Shown here piece by piece: positions 1 through 7,915 of a DNA stretch of 18,441 nt (the first letter of the stretch is position 1; each line of letters opens with the position of its first letter). Source of the DNA: Desulfobacterales bacterium. GTDB taxonomy: Bacteria > Desulfobacterota > Desulfobacteria > Desulfobacterales > Desulfobacteraceae. Location: assembly GCA_022361315.1 (NCBI GenBank), contig JAKSBB010000621.1, positions 1 to 18,441 on the forward strand, written 5' to 3'. The notes under the pieces are model-generated. The model did no database searches, had not been told where the DNA came from, and was given only the letters and a program-made list of their open reading frames with translations. The position numbers and the translations under genes were made by a program.

Positions 1-718
1 AGAAAAGATCGCCGGGCAGTTCACGGTCCTGCCCCTCTTCTTCCGGAAGAAACAGAATATTTCCCCGGCTGTCGGTCAGATAAATCCTGCCGGCATTCCC
101 GATACGCCCCTCCCTTGCCTGCCTGGCAAGGAACTCAGGCCGCATGGTGATCATTAAGAATCCCCGCAGGGACTCAGTCCATTCAAAGGACTTATCCCGG
201 AGAACCATCCGTTTTCCGGCCATAAATGCAGTTTCTCCGTTATCCGGATTTTCCACCAGGAAAATCTGCAACGGATCTTCAGCTGCCAACATGGCCTTGA
301 AGTAGGGGGAGTCCCCCTCCTCATCCCGCAGGTTGGGAATGTTCTCCAGCGTACACCGGGTGTCCTCGTACCCGTCGGGCAGGATTGCCCGGAGTTCATA
401 ATAGTTCGGGTAGGCACGGATATAGCCGGAAAAAAGCGTCAGCAGTGGTCTCTGCCACAGGCTGTAACGGTCCTCTTCATCCGCCACCAGATACCGGTGG
501 AGCAGGTCTGAGCCGGACAACAGCTCAATATTGGCCTCCAGGGTTTTAAGATCGGCCGCCACATGCAGGGCAATCTGTTCCAGCAGGGTCTGCATCTGCT
601 CAAAGGTCTTATCCCGTGCTACGGTTTTGAACCGCTCAAATGCGATCCACCCCAGAATCAGCAGGGGCAGAACGATCAGTGGAATGAGCAGGATAAGAGT
701 TTTGGTACGCAGTTTCAT
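1..718 (-). CDS. Membrane sensor protein with dCACHE-like periplasmic domain (partial, C-terminus outside window)
   Basis: The minus frame is open from an ATG at 718 to the window edge (239 codons, no stop), so only the N-terminal part is present. Residues about 7-27 form a hydrophobic segment (TLILLIPLIVLPLLILGWIAF less one residue at the end), then comes a long helical stretch and an extracytoplasmic region with features of double-CACHE sensors: a helix like LLEQIALHVAADLKTLEANI, then YYELRAILPDGYE, SPYFKAML, GKRMVLRD, GFLMITMRPEFL and GRIYLTDSRGNILF. Such domains bind small ligands outside the membrane in kinases, diguanylate cyclases and chemoreceptors; the output domain is not in the window. 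The start is 7 bp after the stop of the PotD-like gene, with an AGGG overlapping that stop as a likely ribosome site, so the two are probably co-transcribed. The frame is certain; the exact CACHE subtype is inferred. Confidence 0.85.
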   Translation of the reverse strand, partial: MKLRTKTLILLIPLIVLPLLILGWIAFERFKTVARDKTFEQMQTLLEQIALHVAADLKTLEANIELLSGSDLLHRYLVADEEDRYSLWQRPLLTLFSGYIRAYPNYYELRAILPDGYEDTRCTLENIPNLRDEEGDSPYFKAMLAAEDPLQIFLVENPDNGETAFMAGKRMVLRDKSFEWTESLRGFLMITMRPEFLARQAREGRIGNAGRIYLTDSRGNILFLPEEEGQDRELPGDLF

Positions 719-725
719 GAACACC

Positions 726-1784
726 CTATTGGGTCACCCGGGAAAAGATCTGATTTCGCTTTCCCTGCACCCGGGGGGACAGTTTCTGGAAAAACTCGGA
801 CCGGTCCAGCACATTTTTAGGCGGATAGATCACCGGATTTTCCAGGTGTTCCTTTGAAAGGTGCGCTTCCGCGGCCTTGTTGGGGCTGGCGAAATAGGTG
901 AACGCCGCCAGGCGTGCCGCATTTTTCGGCCGGTTTAAAAAATTGATAAAGGCCATGGCCCCTGCCTTATCCTCGGAACTGGCAGCCACGGTGAGGTAAT
1001 CCACCCATAACCCGCCGCCCTCCTTCGGCAGCACGAAGCGAATCTCCGGGGAAAACTCCTGAACGGCCAGGGCATCCCCGTTGTAGGTCATACTCATACA
1101 CATCTCCCCGGTAACCATGGGGGAGGTTTCCGTGATATCCGGGGTGGCGTAAATGCTCACAAAAGGGCGCTGGCCCATGAGCAGGTTTTCTGCCTCGGCC
1201 AGTTCGGCTGTTTTCCCGCTGTTCACGGAATGGCCCAGGGCCTTCAATGCCATGCCGATCACCTCTTTGGAGTCATTGATCATGCAAATCTTTCCCTTAA
1301 TGCCCGGATCAGGCCTGAAAAACTGCTGCCAGGAATCAATTTCCACCGGCACCAGATCCCTGCGGTAAATAATGCCGATACTCCCGCACAGATAGGGGAC
1401 GGCATAGATTTCGGCTTTGGGGTAGGCCGACCGCCATCGCGGGTCCACATGAACGATGTTGGGGATGGCAGCCATATCCAGCGGCGTAATCCATTTGCGT
1501 TTCTCGTGGCTTTCGATATAGGGTCCACTCATCAGGATGACATCGTATCCCTTGCCCTGGGTATAGGCCAGTTTCTGCTCCCGCTCTTCGTCCGTCTCAA
1601 AAAAGACTTCCTTCACCTTGATTCCGAACTCTGCCTCAAACTCCGGGATTAAATCGGGATCAATAAATTCGGACCAGTTCAGGAAAGATATGGTCCGTTC
1701 AGCCCGGGCCATGTCGGCCGGACCGGTCAGGAAGATCAACGTAAAAGCCAGAATAATACCTATCCAGTTTTGGCGAATTTTCAT
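726..1784 (-). CDS. PotD/PotF-like periplasmic substrate-binding protein (polyamine-type)
   Basis: This 352-residue protein starts with a Sec signal peptide (basic MKIRQNW, hydrophobic core, AxA-type cleavage near residue 28). The mature part follows the spermidine/putrescine-binding family PotD: a start like ISFLNWSEFIDPDLIPEFE, then GYDVILMSG, YAVPYLCGSIGIIY, ICMINDSKEVIGMALKALG, a GEMCMSMTYNGDA hinge segment, LPKEGGGLWVDYLTVAA, AFINFLNRP and a C-terminal YPP. Family members deliver polyamines to an ABC importer, or act as sensory binding proteins. No permease or ATPase gene is near; the next gene is a membrane sensor 7 bp away, so a signalling role is inferred. The start has a strong Shine-Dalgarno sequence, GGAGGTGA, about 4 bases upstream. 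The ligand is uncertain: many homologues bind other cationic or organic solutes. Confidence 0.85.
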   Translation of the reverse strand: MKIRQNWIGIILAFTLIFLTGPADMARAERTISFLNWSEFIDPDLIPEFEAEFGIKVKEVFFETDEEREQKLAYTQGKGYDVILMSGPYIESHEKRKWITPLDMAAIPNIVHVDPRWRSAYPKAEIYAVPYLCGSIGIIYRRDLVPVEIDSWQQFFRPDPGIKGKICMINDSKEVIGMALKALGHSVNSGKTAELAEAENLLMGQRPFVSIYATPDITETSPMVTGEMCMSMTYNGDALAVQEFSPEIRFVLPKEGGGLWVDYLTVAASSEDKAGAMAFINFLNRPKNAARLAAFTYFASPNKAAEAHLSKEHLENPVIYPPKNVLDRSEFFQKLSPRVQGKRNQIFSRVTQ

Positions 1785-1857
1785 CCGTCACCTCCGTAAC
1801 ACCACCCTACCGGGCAGATGCGACATATTTTACGATTTATGAGTTGTGGATCTATAT

Positions 1858-1887
1858 ATATTAAAACGGTTCCGGGAGAGAAATCAA
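1858..1887 (-). promoter_or_regulatory. Candidate sigma-70 promoter for the PotD-like/sensor operon
   Basis: On the minus strand TTGATT (1887-1882) and TAATAT (1863-1858) are separated by 18 bases, inside an AT-rich patch about 75 bp upstream of the ATG at 1784. The match is by eye only and the region has other TA-rich hexamers. Confidence 0.3.
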
Positions 1888-1902
1888 CATGGAATCCCAT
1901 GT
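1887..1902. repeat. Small inverted repeat at the candidate promoter (possible operator)
   Basis: ACATGG-AATC-CCATGT forms perfect 6-bp arms around 4 bases. It touches the candidate -35 box of the PotD-like gene, a position where a repressor or activator could act. A palindrome this short can arise by chance. Confidence 0.35.
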
Positions 1903-1938
1903 CTTTTAAATCACCTGTGTTTTACCAGCATGCGCACG

Positions 1939-4284
1939 TCACGTTCTGAAATTGTCTAAAACCTCCCTGACCGTTCTTGCCAGTTCCGTCCTGTCCAGGG
2001 GTTTCATGAGAAATGCCTTTACCCCCAGTTCGGCGGCTTTTGCTTCAGACATCCGGGAACTGTAACCGGTACAGATAACTGCCAGTATCTCAGGGTTAAT
2101 ATTCAGTATTTCAGTAACCAGTTGATCCCCGGGCATTTCCGGCATTGCCATATCCGAAATAACAAGATCAAACCGTTCGGGTTGATCTTTTACCAGGTTA
2201 AGGGCGTCTGTGGGGCGGGTTGTTGCAACCACATGATATCCGAATGACTCCAGGTGTCGTTTACCGAGTTTCGCAATTGAGGGTTCATCATCAACATAGA
2301 GAATCCTTTCTCCTTTTCCCGGGAAATTCATATCCAGCTCTGATTCTTCATCAAGCGGTCCTTCGTATGCCGGTATCAGCATCATGAAGGCTGTTCCCTC
2401 GCCTTCGCAACTCTCACAATTGATGATGCCGCCGTGACTTTTGACAATTCCGTGTACAACAGCCAGACCAATTCCGGTTCCTTCACCGACATCCTTTGTG
2501 GAAAAATAGGGTTCAAAAACCCTCTCAAGGGTCGCTGAATTCATGCCGCTGCCGTTATCCCGAACCCATAACCTGACATAATTCCCCGGAGGAACCGGAG
2601 GATGACTCCCCTTGATTGCAGCGTTCTCAATACCCACTTCAATCCACCCTCCTGATACGGGCAATGCATCCATGGCATTATTACATAAATTGATTAAAAC
2701 CTGATTAATCTGGGTGGCATCACCGTATACGGGAAAACAAGTCTCCGGTACTTCCGTCCTGATCTCAATATTTGCAGGGGTTGTGGATTTTATCAGATTC
2801 AATGTTTCCTCAACCACGGATTTTATATCAATGGCCGTTTTTGACGAATGGTCTTTTCTGCTGAAGGTCAGCAGTTGCTTTACAATATCCCTGGCACGAT
2901 AGGAGGCGATACGTATCTCGTCGGAATTCTCCCGGGCTATGCTGTATTTTGGGAGATCTTCCATTATCATCTCATTGTTGCCTATGATGATACTCAGGAT
3001 ATTGTTAAACTCATGGGCAATACCGCCGGCCAAAGTGCCAACGGATTCCATTTTGTGGGACTGAATGAGCTCCGCTTGCAGGCGGCGATTTTCCTTCTCG
3101 GCGGCTTTTCGTTTTGAGATATCTATCGTACTGAGCAGGGCCGTCACTTTTCCGCCGGACTTATTATGGTCCAGCGCCAATTTCAATAGCACATGCTTTG
3201 TTTTATTGTTTAATGTGCCCACCTCCCCCTCAATTTCAAATTCCTTGGCACCTGAGGAAAGAGAGATCAGTTCTTCTTTGAAACCAATGAGTGAATTCTC
3301 TGTAAATATTTTATCCAGACTCCCCATCAATTCTTCTTTTGATGCGGCCTCGTGTAATTTGAGGGTCTCGTGGTTCACATCCTTAATCAAAACTTTCCGG
3401 GCAAACCACTGAACCCGGGACGGGTTATCATCAAAATACGCCCTGAAATCCGTGACGCCTTCACTTTGTAATTCATTGAAGCCGTTGAACACCTCGGTGA
3501 AATCTTCCTCCCACAGCGGCACCGGCGCCCGGCTGAATAATTTTTTAAACCGCTCTCTGCTTTCAGAAATTTCAGTCTCCACCTGATTTCTTTCAAGAAA
3601 TTCTTTTTTCAATCTTTTCTGCATCAGATTCATGGCGGTTGCAATTTGATCAATTTCATCGGCTCCCATCCCACCGATTTTGCTTCTTCCCAGAATCAAC
3701 GCGTTTCCCAGCTCTTCAAAATCAAGTTCTTCCGTGAACTCGGCGATTTTCATCAGCCGGCGCGTCACCGTCAATTGGATGAAAATAAATACGAAGATAG
3801 ATACGAAAAAGGTCTTCATCGCATTTCCGATGAATATGGCCAGTGCATCATCTATTAATTGCTCATAAACACGGTCAAGACTGTTTACCACCCGCAACAC
3901 CCCGAGTTGAAGACGCTTGTGCCTTAGCTGAATGGCTAACGGAAGTTCACGGTCAATGATGTGTCGCGATGTCAAGGCCCCCAATGACGTATGACTTTCA
4001 CCATTTTTTCTTATTTCAATGTATTCCATTCCCGGAAGACTGAGAATCCCCTTTAAAATAATATCTACCTGGGTATCATTGATCTCCCAGAGGCTGTTCA
4101 CCAGGCTTGGCACATAACTGGTTTCAACCATCCGTATGGTGCTGTGAATCTGGTTGATATCCTTCCTATATTCCAGGAAAAGCTGAATACTTGTGATAAT
4201 CAGGGTGACAATTAAACTGAAGAGAACAATGGTTACAACGAGTTTACGGGCTAATTTGCCGGGGCCCTTTTTTTTAAATGACAT
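1939..4284 (-). CDS. Hybrid sensor histidine kinase (periplasmic domain-HAMP-like-PAS-HisKA-HATPase-REC)
   Basis: This is a 781-residue membrane kinase. TM1 spans about residues 14-38 and TM2 about 147-170, enclosing a roughly 110-residue periplasmic domain (SLWEINDTQVDIILKG, GMEYIEIR). A HAMP-like linker and coiled coil follow, then a PAS-type domain with a PVPLWEEDFTEV motif near 255. The HisKA segment GTLAGGIAHEFNN puts the phospho-acceptor at H424. The ATPase has the N box LINLCNNAMDAL, DNGSGM and STKDVGEGTGIGLAVVHG. A C-terminal receiver has YVDDE, the acceptor D711 in VISDMAMPEMPG and the lysine in FLMKPLD. It follows the binding-protein gene 4319-5140 by 34 bp on the same strand, so that protein may present ligand to this kinase. 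No separate DNA-binding partner is adjacent. The Shine-Dalgarno sequence is weak, but the start before the basic MSFKKKGPGK and TM1 fits. Confidence 0.92.
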   Translation of the reverse strand: MSFKKKGPGKLARKLVVTIVLFSLIVTLIITSIQLFLEYRKDINQIHSTIRMVETSYVPSLVNSLWEINDTQVDIILKGILSLPGMEYIEIRKNGESHTSLGALTSRHIIDRELPLAIQLRHKRLQLGVLRVVNSLDRVYEQLIDDALAIFIGNAMKTFFVSIFVFIFIQLTVTRRLMKIAEFTEELDFEELGNALILGRSKIGGMGADEIDQIATAMNLMQKRLKKEFLERNQVETEISESRERFKKLFSRAPVPLWEEDFTEVFNGFNELQSEGVTDFRAYFDDNPSRVQWFARKVLIKDVNHETLKLHEAASKEELMGSLDKIFTENSLIGFKEELISLSSGAKEFEIEGEVGTLNNKTKHVLLKLALDHNKSGGKVTALLSTIDISKRKAAEKENRRLQAELIQSHKMESVGTLAGGIAHEFNNILSIIIGNNEMIMEDLPKYSIARENSDEIRIASYRARDIVKQLLTFSRKDHSSKTAIDIKSVVEETLNLIKSTTPANIEIRTEVPETCFPVYGDATQINQVLINLCNNAMDALPVSGGWIEVGIENAAIKGSHPPVPPGNYVRLWVRDNGSGMNSATLERVFEPYFSTKDVGEGTGIGLAVVHGIVKSHGGIINCESCEGEGTAFMMLIPAYEGPLDEESELDMNFPGKGERILYVDDEPSIAKLGKRHLESFGYHVVATTRPTDALNLVKDQPERFDLVISDMAMPEMPGDQLVTEILNINPEILAVICTGYSSRMSEAKAAELGVKAFLMKPLDRTELARTVREVLDNFRT

Positions 4285-4318
4285 TAACTTTAGCAGCCTT
4301 CTTGAGGATCTGTATGAC

Positions 4319-5140
4319 CTAATTTTTTATATTAAAAACCTCTTGTCTGTATGTGTCGATCAACCCTTCGGACTTCATTGATCGGATCGTACCGGCGAGT
4401 TCAGGCACGATGGCTGAATGTTTTTTGTGAACATACATGTACAACGGTGTCTCCTGCATCACACCTGCCACATGCACCTGGCTCTTGAATTGAAAGTCCG
4501 GATTCTCAATCAGCGGGGATGTTGAATTCACATCGTCCACATAAATATCAATCCGTTTCTTGGCCAGCCTGGCGAGTCCCTGGTATGATTCGTTGATGGC
4601 GCGGAGCAAATCCGGCCTGACAACTTTTGCCAGATTAAGTTCGCACAGCTTCATCCCCCTGGGATATTCCACCAAAAAGTCAGAATTTCTAAGACTCTGC
4701 CATCCATCAAGCCCTTTGATTGAAGGATCTGATGCATATGCCGCCACAACCATGGAGAATACAGCTTCGTCAACCCGGACTAAATTGGTATAGGTCTCGG
4801 CATAGGAATAAATTCTTGCCGGCTCTCCGTCGGCCTCTCCCCTGTTGACCTGAACGCTGGCGCGTTTTAAGGGGTAGTAGTGGAACCTGATTTTCATATC
4901 AATTCGTCTGAACACCTCGGTATAAATCGATTCTGTCCAGCGGTAGAGCGGAGAACTTTCAGGTCTGTTGATCACCATGTCAAAAACGCTAACGCTGCTG
5001 GCGCTGCTGTTGCTGCCATCGGTGTTGTCGCTGCAAACCCCGGCTTCTAAACAGACAAAACTGATGGAAAACAGATTTAAAACTAAAATTGTAAAAAGGC
5101 AGCAGCTAAATTTTCGTCTTTTTGTGATTAAAGCATTCAT
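4319..5140 (-). CDS. Family-3-like periplasmic solute-binding protein, probably sensory
   Basis: The reading frame is open to 5224, but the start at 5140 is preferred: AAGGA lies about 7 bases upstream, and the protein then begins with a typical signal peptide (MNALITKRRKF, then a hydrophobic core to about residue 30). The result is 273 residues. No convincing lipobox is visible, so soluble export is likely. The mature part resembles the SBP_bac_3 (amino-acid-type) fold: SPLYRWTESIYTEVFRRI, the motif YYPLKRA seen in a subgroup of these proteins, then YSYAETYTNLVRVDEAVFSM and LYMYVHKKHS. The signature is divergent, so the ligand cannot be named. It precedes a hybrid kinase gene by 34 bp and no transport genes are nearby, which suggests a role as an extracytoplasmic sensor subunit. 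The third binding protein in the window (11429-12118) shares the YP-x-KRA motif. Confidence 0.82.
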   Translation of the reverse strand: MNALITKRRKFSCCLFTILVLNLFSISFVCLEAGVCSDNTDGSNSSASSVSVFDMVINRPESSPLYRWTESIYTEVFRRIDMKIRFHYYPLKRASVQVNRGEADGEPARIYSYAETYTNLVRVDEAVFSMVVAAYASDPSIKGLDGWQSLRNSDFLVEYPRGMKLCELNLAKVVRPDLLRAINESYQGLARLAKKRIDIYVDDVNSTSPLIENPDFQFKSQVHVAGVMQETPLYMYVHKKHSAIVPELAGTIRSMKSEGLIDTYRQEVFNIKN

Positions 5141-5308
5141 AACCATTTCCTTTATGATTGAAACAGTTAACGCGAGGGAGTTCAAATCGAAGTCTAACAG
5201 AATCAACAATAAAAGACTACTCAATTAGATCCACAGGTACACAGACGCCTCCTGTGAAAGTAATACCATTTCTTCCAATACACCGGTAAGAAACCCGAAA
5301 CAGATGGA

Positions 5309-5335
5309 TTGACATATTTTGCCATAGTCTATAGG
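5309..5335 (+). promoter_or_regulatory. Candidate sigma-70 promoter for the 5391-7915 operon
   Basis: A consensus TTGACA (5309-5314) is followed by TATAGG (5330-5335), but the spacer is only 15 bases, shorter than ideal. It lies about 55 bp upstream of the first gene, which has a strong AGGAGG ribosome site at 5380-5385. Confidence 0.35.
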
Positions 5336-5357
5336 GTTTACGCCAATGGTGAAGCAA
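5328..5357 (-). promoter_or_regulatory. Candidate sigma-70 promoter for the binding-protein/kinase operon
   Basis: On the minus strand TTGCTT (5357-5352) and TATAGA (5333-5328) are 18 bases apart. The -10 box overlaps the -10 of a candidate promoter reading the other way, so the two directions could compete for polymerase. The leader to the ATG at 5140 would be about 180 bases. Unverified match by eye. Confidence 0.28.
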
Positions 5358-5390
5358 GAATTTACTCCGCATCATTCATAGGAGGCGGCA

Positions 5391-5897
5391 ATGCCCAGAA
5401 TTGTGACGGTCAATGATCAGATGCAGCAGGGATATACCTATGAATGCACAGCACCGGTCGGCAAAGAGTTTCATCCGGAATTCCAACCGGCCCTCACCCC
5501 TAAAGAACTCCTGGCGTTAGGTATTTTCGGCGGTTGCTATATGAACGACTGCAGGGAAGAGTTTCCCGAAGACTGGTTTGAAAATGCAAGGCTTTCCCCG
5601 GGAAAACGGGACCCTTCCCTCAACTATTATAAGGTGGAGGCCTCCCAATCCCTGGCCATGTGGGAAGATTTGGGCTGGATTCACCCGGACGATCCCAGGG
5701 GATGGTTCCAATGGTATTGCCGGTATTTTATGGGAAGGCGGGTGCCGGAGGAAGACCTGCGGCAGGTCAGGCGGTGGAAGGGCATCAGCCGCCACGTGGG
5801 CGCCATCAGAAAAAACTGCGCCCCAGGAGACGAAAGCTGCAGGCCGAAGCAACGACAGGCCCTGCTCCACTGGGCTTACGATCCCCGCACCCTTTGA
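5391..5897 (+). CDS. Conserved protein of unknown function
   Basis: A 168-residue soluble protein with no signal peptide or membrane segment, starting 6 bases after AGGAGG. I recognise the pattern as a conserved hypothetical family found in varied bacteria, but know no assigned function. Blocks that look conserved are YTYECTAPVGKEF, LTPKELLALGIFGGCYMNDC, EEFPEDWF, a DPSLNYYKVEASQS segment, HPDDPRGWFQWYCRYFMGRR and, near the C-terminus, CRPKQRQALLHWAYDPR. The richness in Trp, Tyr, Arg and Cys, with several invariant-looking polar motifs, could suit a nucleotide- or nucleic-acid-related enzyme, but this is speculation. It is the first gene of a compact operon, 16 bp ahead of the ybjT-like gene. 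Several long frames across it in other phases, including an N-terminal extension of the next gene, are not real. Confidence 0.85.
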   Translation: MPRIVTVNDQMQQGYTYECTAPVGKEFHPEFQPALTPKELLALGIFGGCYMNDCREEFPEDWFENARLSPGKRDPSLNYYKVEASQSLAMWEDLGWIHPDDPRGWFQWYCRYFMGRRVPEEDLRQVRRWKGISRHVGAIRKNCAPGDESCRPKQRQALLHWAYDPRTL

Positions 5898-5913
5898 TGC
5901 ACAGAGGAGTCCC

Positions 5914-7428
5914 ATGACAAATACCAACACACCCGTCCTGGTCACCGGGGCCACAGGGTATGTGGCCGGCCGTCTGATTCCCCGACTCCTGGAAGCCGGC
6001 TATACCGTCCGGGCCATGGGAAGGTCTCTTGAAAAAATGGCCGGCCGGCCCTGGGGACGGCATCCGAATATCCAGCTGGTGCGCGGGGATATCATGGATC
6101 CGGGCTCCCTGGAACGTGCCGTCCGGGGTTGCGGAACTATCTACTATCTGGTGCACTCCATGATCTCACGAAAAGGTGCCTACCGCGGGGCAGACCGGAT
6201 CGGGGCGGAAAACATGGTCCGGGCAGCGGCCAGGGAAGATGCGGCACACATCATCTACCTGGGGGGCCTGGGGGAGATGGACCACCCCAACATCAGCAAA
6301 CACCTGATATCCAGAAACGAGGTGGGCCGGATCCTACAGAAAGGCAAAGTGCCGGCCACCGTGCTCCGGGCTGCCATGATACTGGGGTCAGGCTCTGCCA
6401 GCTTTGAAATACTAAGATATCTTGCCGAACACCTGCCTGTTATGATTACCCCTCGCTGGGTCCGCATGCCCACCCAGCCCATTGCCATTACCAATGTACT
6501 GGGCTATCTTCAGGGCTGTCTGGAGGTAAAGGAAGTCCGTGGCCGCACCTTTGATATCGGTGGCCCGGATGTGGTGTCTTATAAGGAGCTGTTTAAAATC
6601 TACGCATCCCGGGCCGGCGTTCCCCGTCCGGTGATGTTTCCGGTGCCTGTGCTCACCCCGAAACTTTCATCCCTGTGGATTCATCTGGTCACCCCGGTGC
6701 CGGCTGCCATTGCTCAGCCCCTTGCCGAGGGTTTAAGCCTGCCCACGGTCTGTACCGAACACAGTATTCAGAACCTGATTCCCCAGGAACTGATCTCCTG
6801 CCCCGATGCCATAGACCGGGCCCTGGACCGGGTCCGGCAGGAGCAGGTGGATACCTGCTGGGCCGATGCAGGGGAACTGGTATATCCGGAATGGACCCAT
6901 TGCGGAGATTCTGACTACACCGGCGGCACCCTGCTCAAATGCGGGTACAAGGCCCGTGTGGAAGCCACACCCGAAGACCTCTGGCCGGCGGTGCAGGGTA
7001 TCGGCGGCAGCACCGGTTACTATGCGGCGGACCTGCTCTGGCAGATCCGGGGGGTGATGGACATTTTCTCCGGCGGTGTGGGGCTGAACCGGGGTCGGCG
7101 GTCAGGTAAAGAATTGCGCCTTGGGGACGCCCTTGACTTCTGGCGGGTGCTGGAAATAGAGCCCCCCAGCCGTCTGCTGCTGATCGCAGAGATGAATATG
7201 CCCGGAGAAGCCCTTCTGGAAATCACCATCACACCGCTGGACAACGGGACGTGCGAGCTGAACCTCTATTCCCGTTTTCTACCCAGGGGCATATTCGGCA
7301 TCTCCTACTGGTACGTGCTCTACCCCTTTCACGAGTACGTATTCTCCAGAATGCTGCGGGGCCTGGTAGGGGCTGCCGGATACAGGCTCATAGGTGAACC
7401 CCGGCGGTATACCCCAAAGCTGTCCTGA
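5914..7428 (+). CDS. YbjT-like NAD(P)-binding epimerase-family protein with C-terminal DUF2867 domain
   Basis: 504 residues from the ATG at 5914, which follows AGAGGAG (5903-5909). The frame stays open back to 5578, but that part lies over the preceding gene in another phase, so the longer start is rejected. The N-terminal half is an atypical short-chain dehydrogenase/epimerase: the dinucleotide-binding loop GATGYVAG at 12-19, YYLVHSM at 77-83, IIYLGGLGE, and a TVLRAAMILGSGSASFE segment. The C-terminal part (about 335-500) matches the DUF2867 region of E. coli YbjT, with WPAVQGIGGSTGYYAADLLW, GDALDFWRVLEIEPP and YVLYPFHEYVFSRMLRGL. Overall length and order agree with YbjT (476 residues). The substrate is unknown in this family, so only an NAD(P)-dependent oxidoreductase-like role can be inferred. 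Confidence 0.9.
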   Translation: MTNTNTPVLVTGATGYVAGRLIPRLLEAGYTVRAMGRSLEKMAGRPWGRHPNIQLVRGDIMDPGSLERAVRGCGTIYYLVHSMISRKGAYRGADRIGAENMVRAAAREDAAHIIYLGGLGEMDHPNISKHLISRNEVGRILQKGKVPATVLRAAMILGSGSASFEILRYLAEHLPVMITPRWVRMPTQPIAITNVLGYLQGCLEVKEVRGRTFDIGGPDVVSYKELFKIYASRAGVPRPVMFPVPVLTPKLSSLWIHLVTPVPAAIAQPLAEGLSLPTVCTEHSIQNLIPQELISCPDAIDRALDRVRQEQVDTCWADAGELVYPEWTHCGDSDYTGGTLLKCGYKARVEATPEDLWPAVQGIGGSTGYYAADLLWQIRGVMDIFSGGVGLNRGRRSGKELRLGDALDFWRVLEIEPPSRLLLIAEMNMPGEALLEITITPLDNGTCELNLYSRFLPRGIFGISYWYVLYPFHEYVFSRMLRGLVGAAGYRLIGEPRRYTPKLS

Positions 7429-7456
7429 ACAGACACGTCCAAACACAAGGAAGACC

Positions 7457-7915
7457 ATGACAACCCGTAACACAACCCGTGAAGACACCATCAATAATCT
7501 CAAACGCCTGTTTACCGATCAGAAGCTGGCCGTTCTGTCAACCCAGAAAGCAGGACAACCCTATGCAAACCTGGTGGCATTTTCATTTTCAGAGGACCTG
7601 AGATATCTCTATTTTCTGACCCCCGAAGACACCCGGAAATATGAAAACCTGGCCGCCTGTGACCGGGTGGCCCTCCTGATCCATTCCGCAGCCAACCGGG
7701 AGGAAGACTTTTCCGATGCCATGGCCGTAACGGCGCTGGGGAAGGCGGAAACGGTAAAAGACAAATCCGCTCATCTCAAGAATTTTCTTGCCCGCCATCC
7801 CCGGCTGGCCGAGTTTTCAGAAAAGTTAACCACCGTCATGATCCGGATCGAGATCGAATCTTTCGTCACGGTCAATCGCTTTCAGAATGTAGTGGAACTC
7901 CGGATGGACCGGTGA
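7457..7915 (+). CDS. Pyridoxamine 5'-phosphate oxidase-fold protein (flavin-binding split barrel)
   Basis: 152 residues from the ATG at 7457, preceded by AAGGAAG (7447-7453); a longer start inside the preceding gene is rejected. Family features are a basic helix at the start, LAVLSTQKAGQPYANLVAF, a beta hairpin with LRYLYFLTPEDTRKYENL, then RVALLIHS and an AMAVTALGKAETV strand, and the closing MIRIEIESFVTVNRFQNVVEL typical of the small PPOX-like proteins. Such proteins bind FMN, F420 or heme, and many reduce or store these cofactors; the true PdxH synthesis enzyme is longer and more conserved, so the pdxH name is not warranted. It is the last gene of the 5391-7915 operon, 28 bp after the YbjT-like gene; a redox link between the two is plausible. 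Confidence 0.85.
   Translation: MTTRNTTREDTINNLKRLFTDQKLAVLSTQKAGQPYANLVAFSFSEDLRYLYFLTPEDTRKYENLAACDRVALLIHSAANREEDFSDAMAVTALGKAETVKDKSAHLKNFLARHPRLAEFSEKLTTVMIRIEIESFVTVNRFQNVVELRMDR

Noticed and set aside
154..417. Minus-strand frame inside the left partial gene
   Set aside because: A different minus frame is open through all of 1-718 with CACHE-like motifs; this one is a shadow of it.
5578..5913. Long N-terminal extension of the YbjT-like protein
   Set aside because: It overlaps the preceding conserved gene in another phase; the ATG at 5914 has AGAGGAG and begins at the proper dinucleotide-binding domain.
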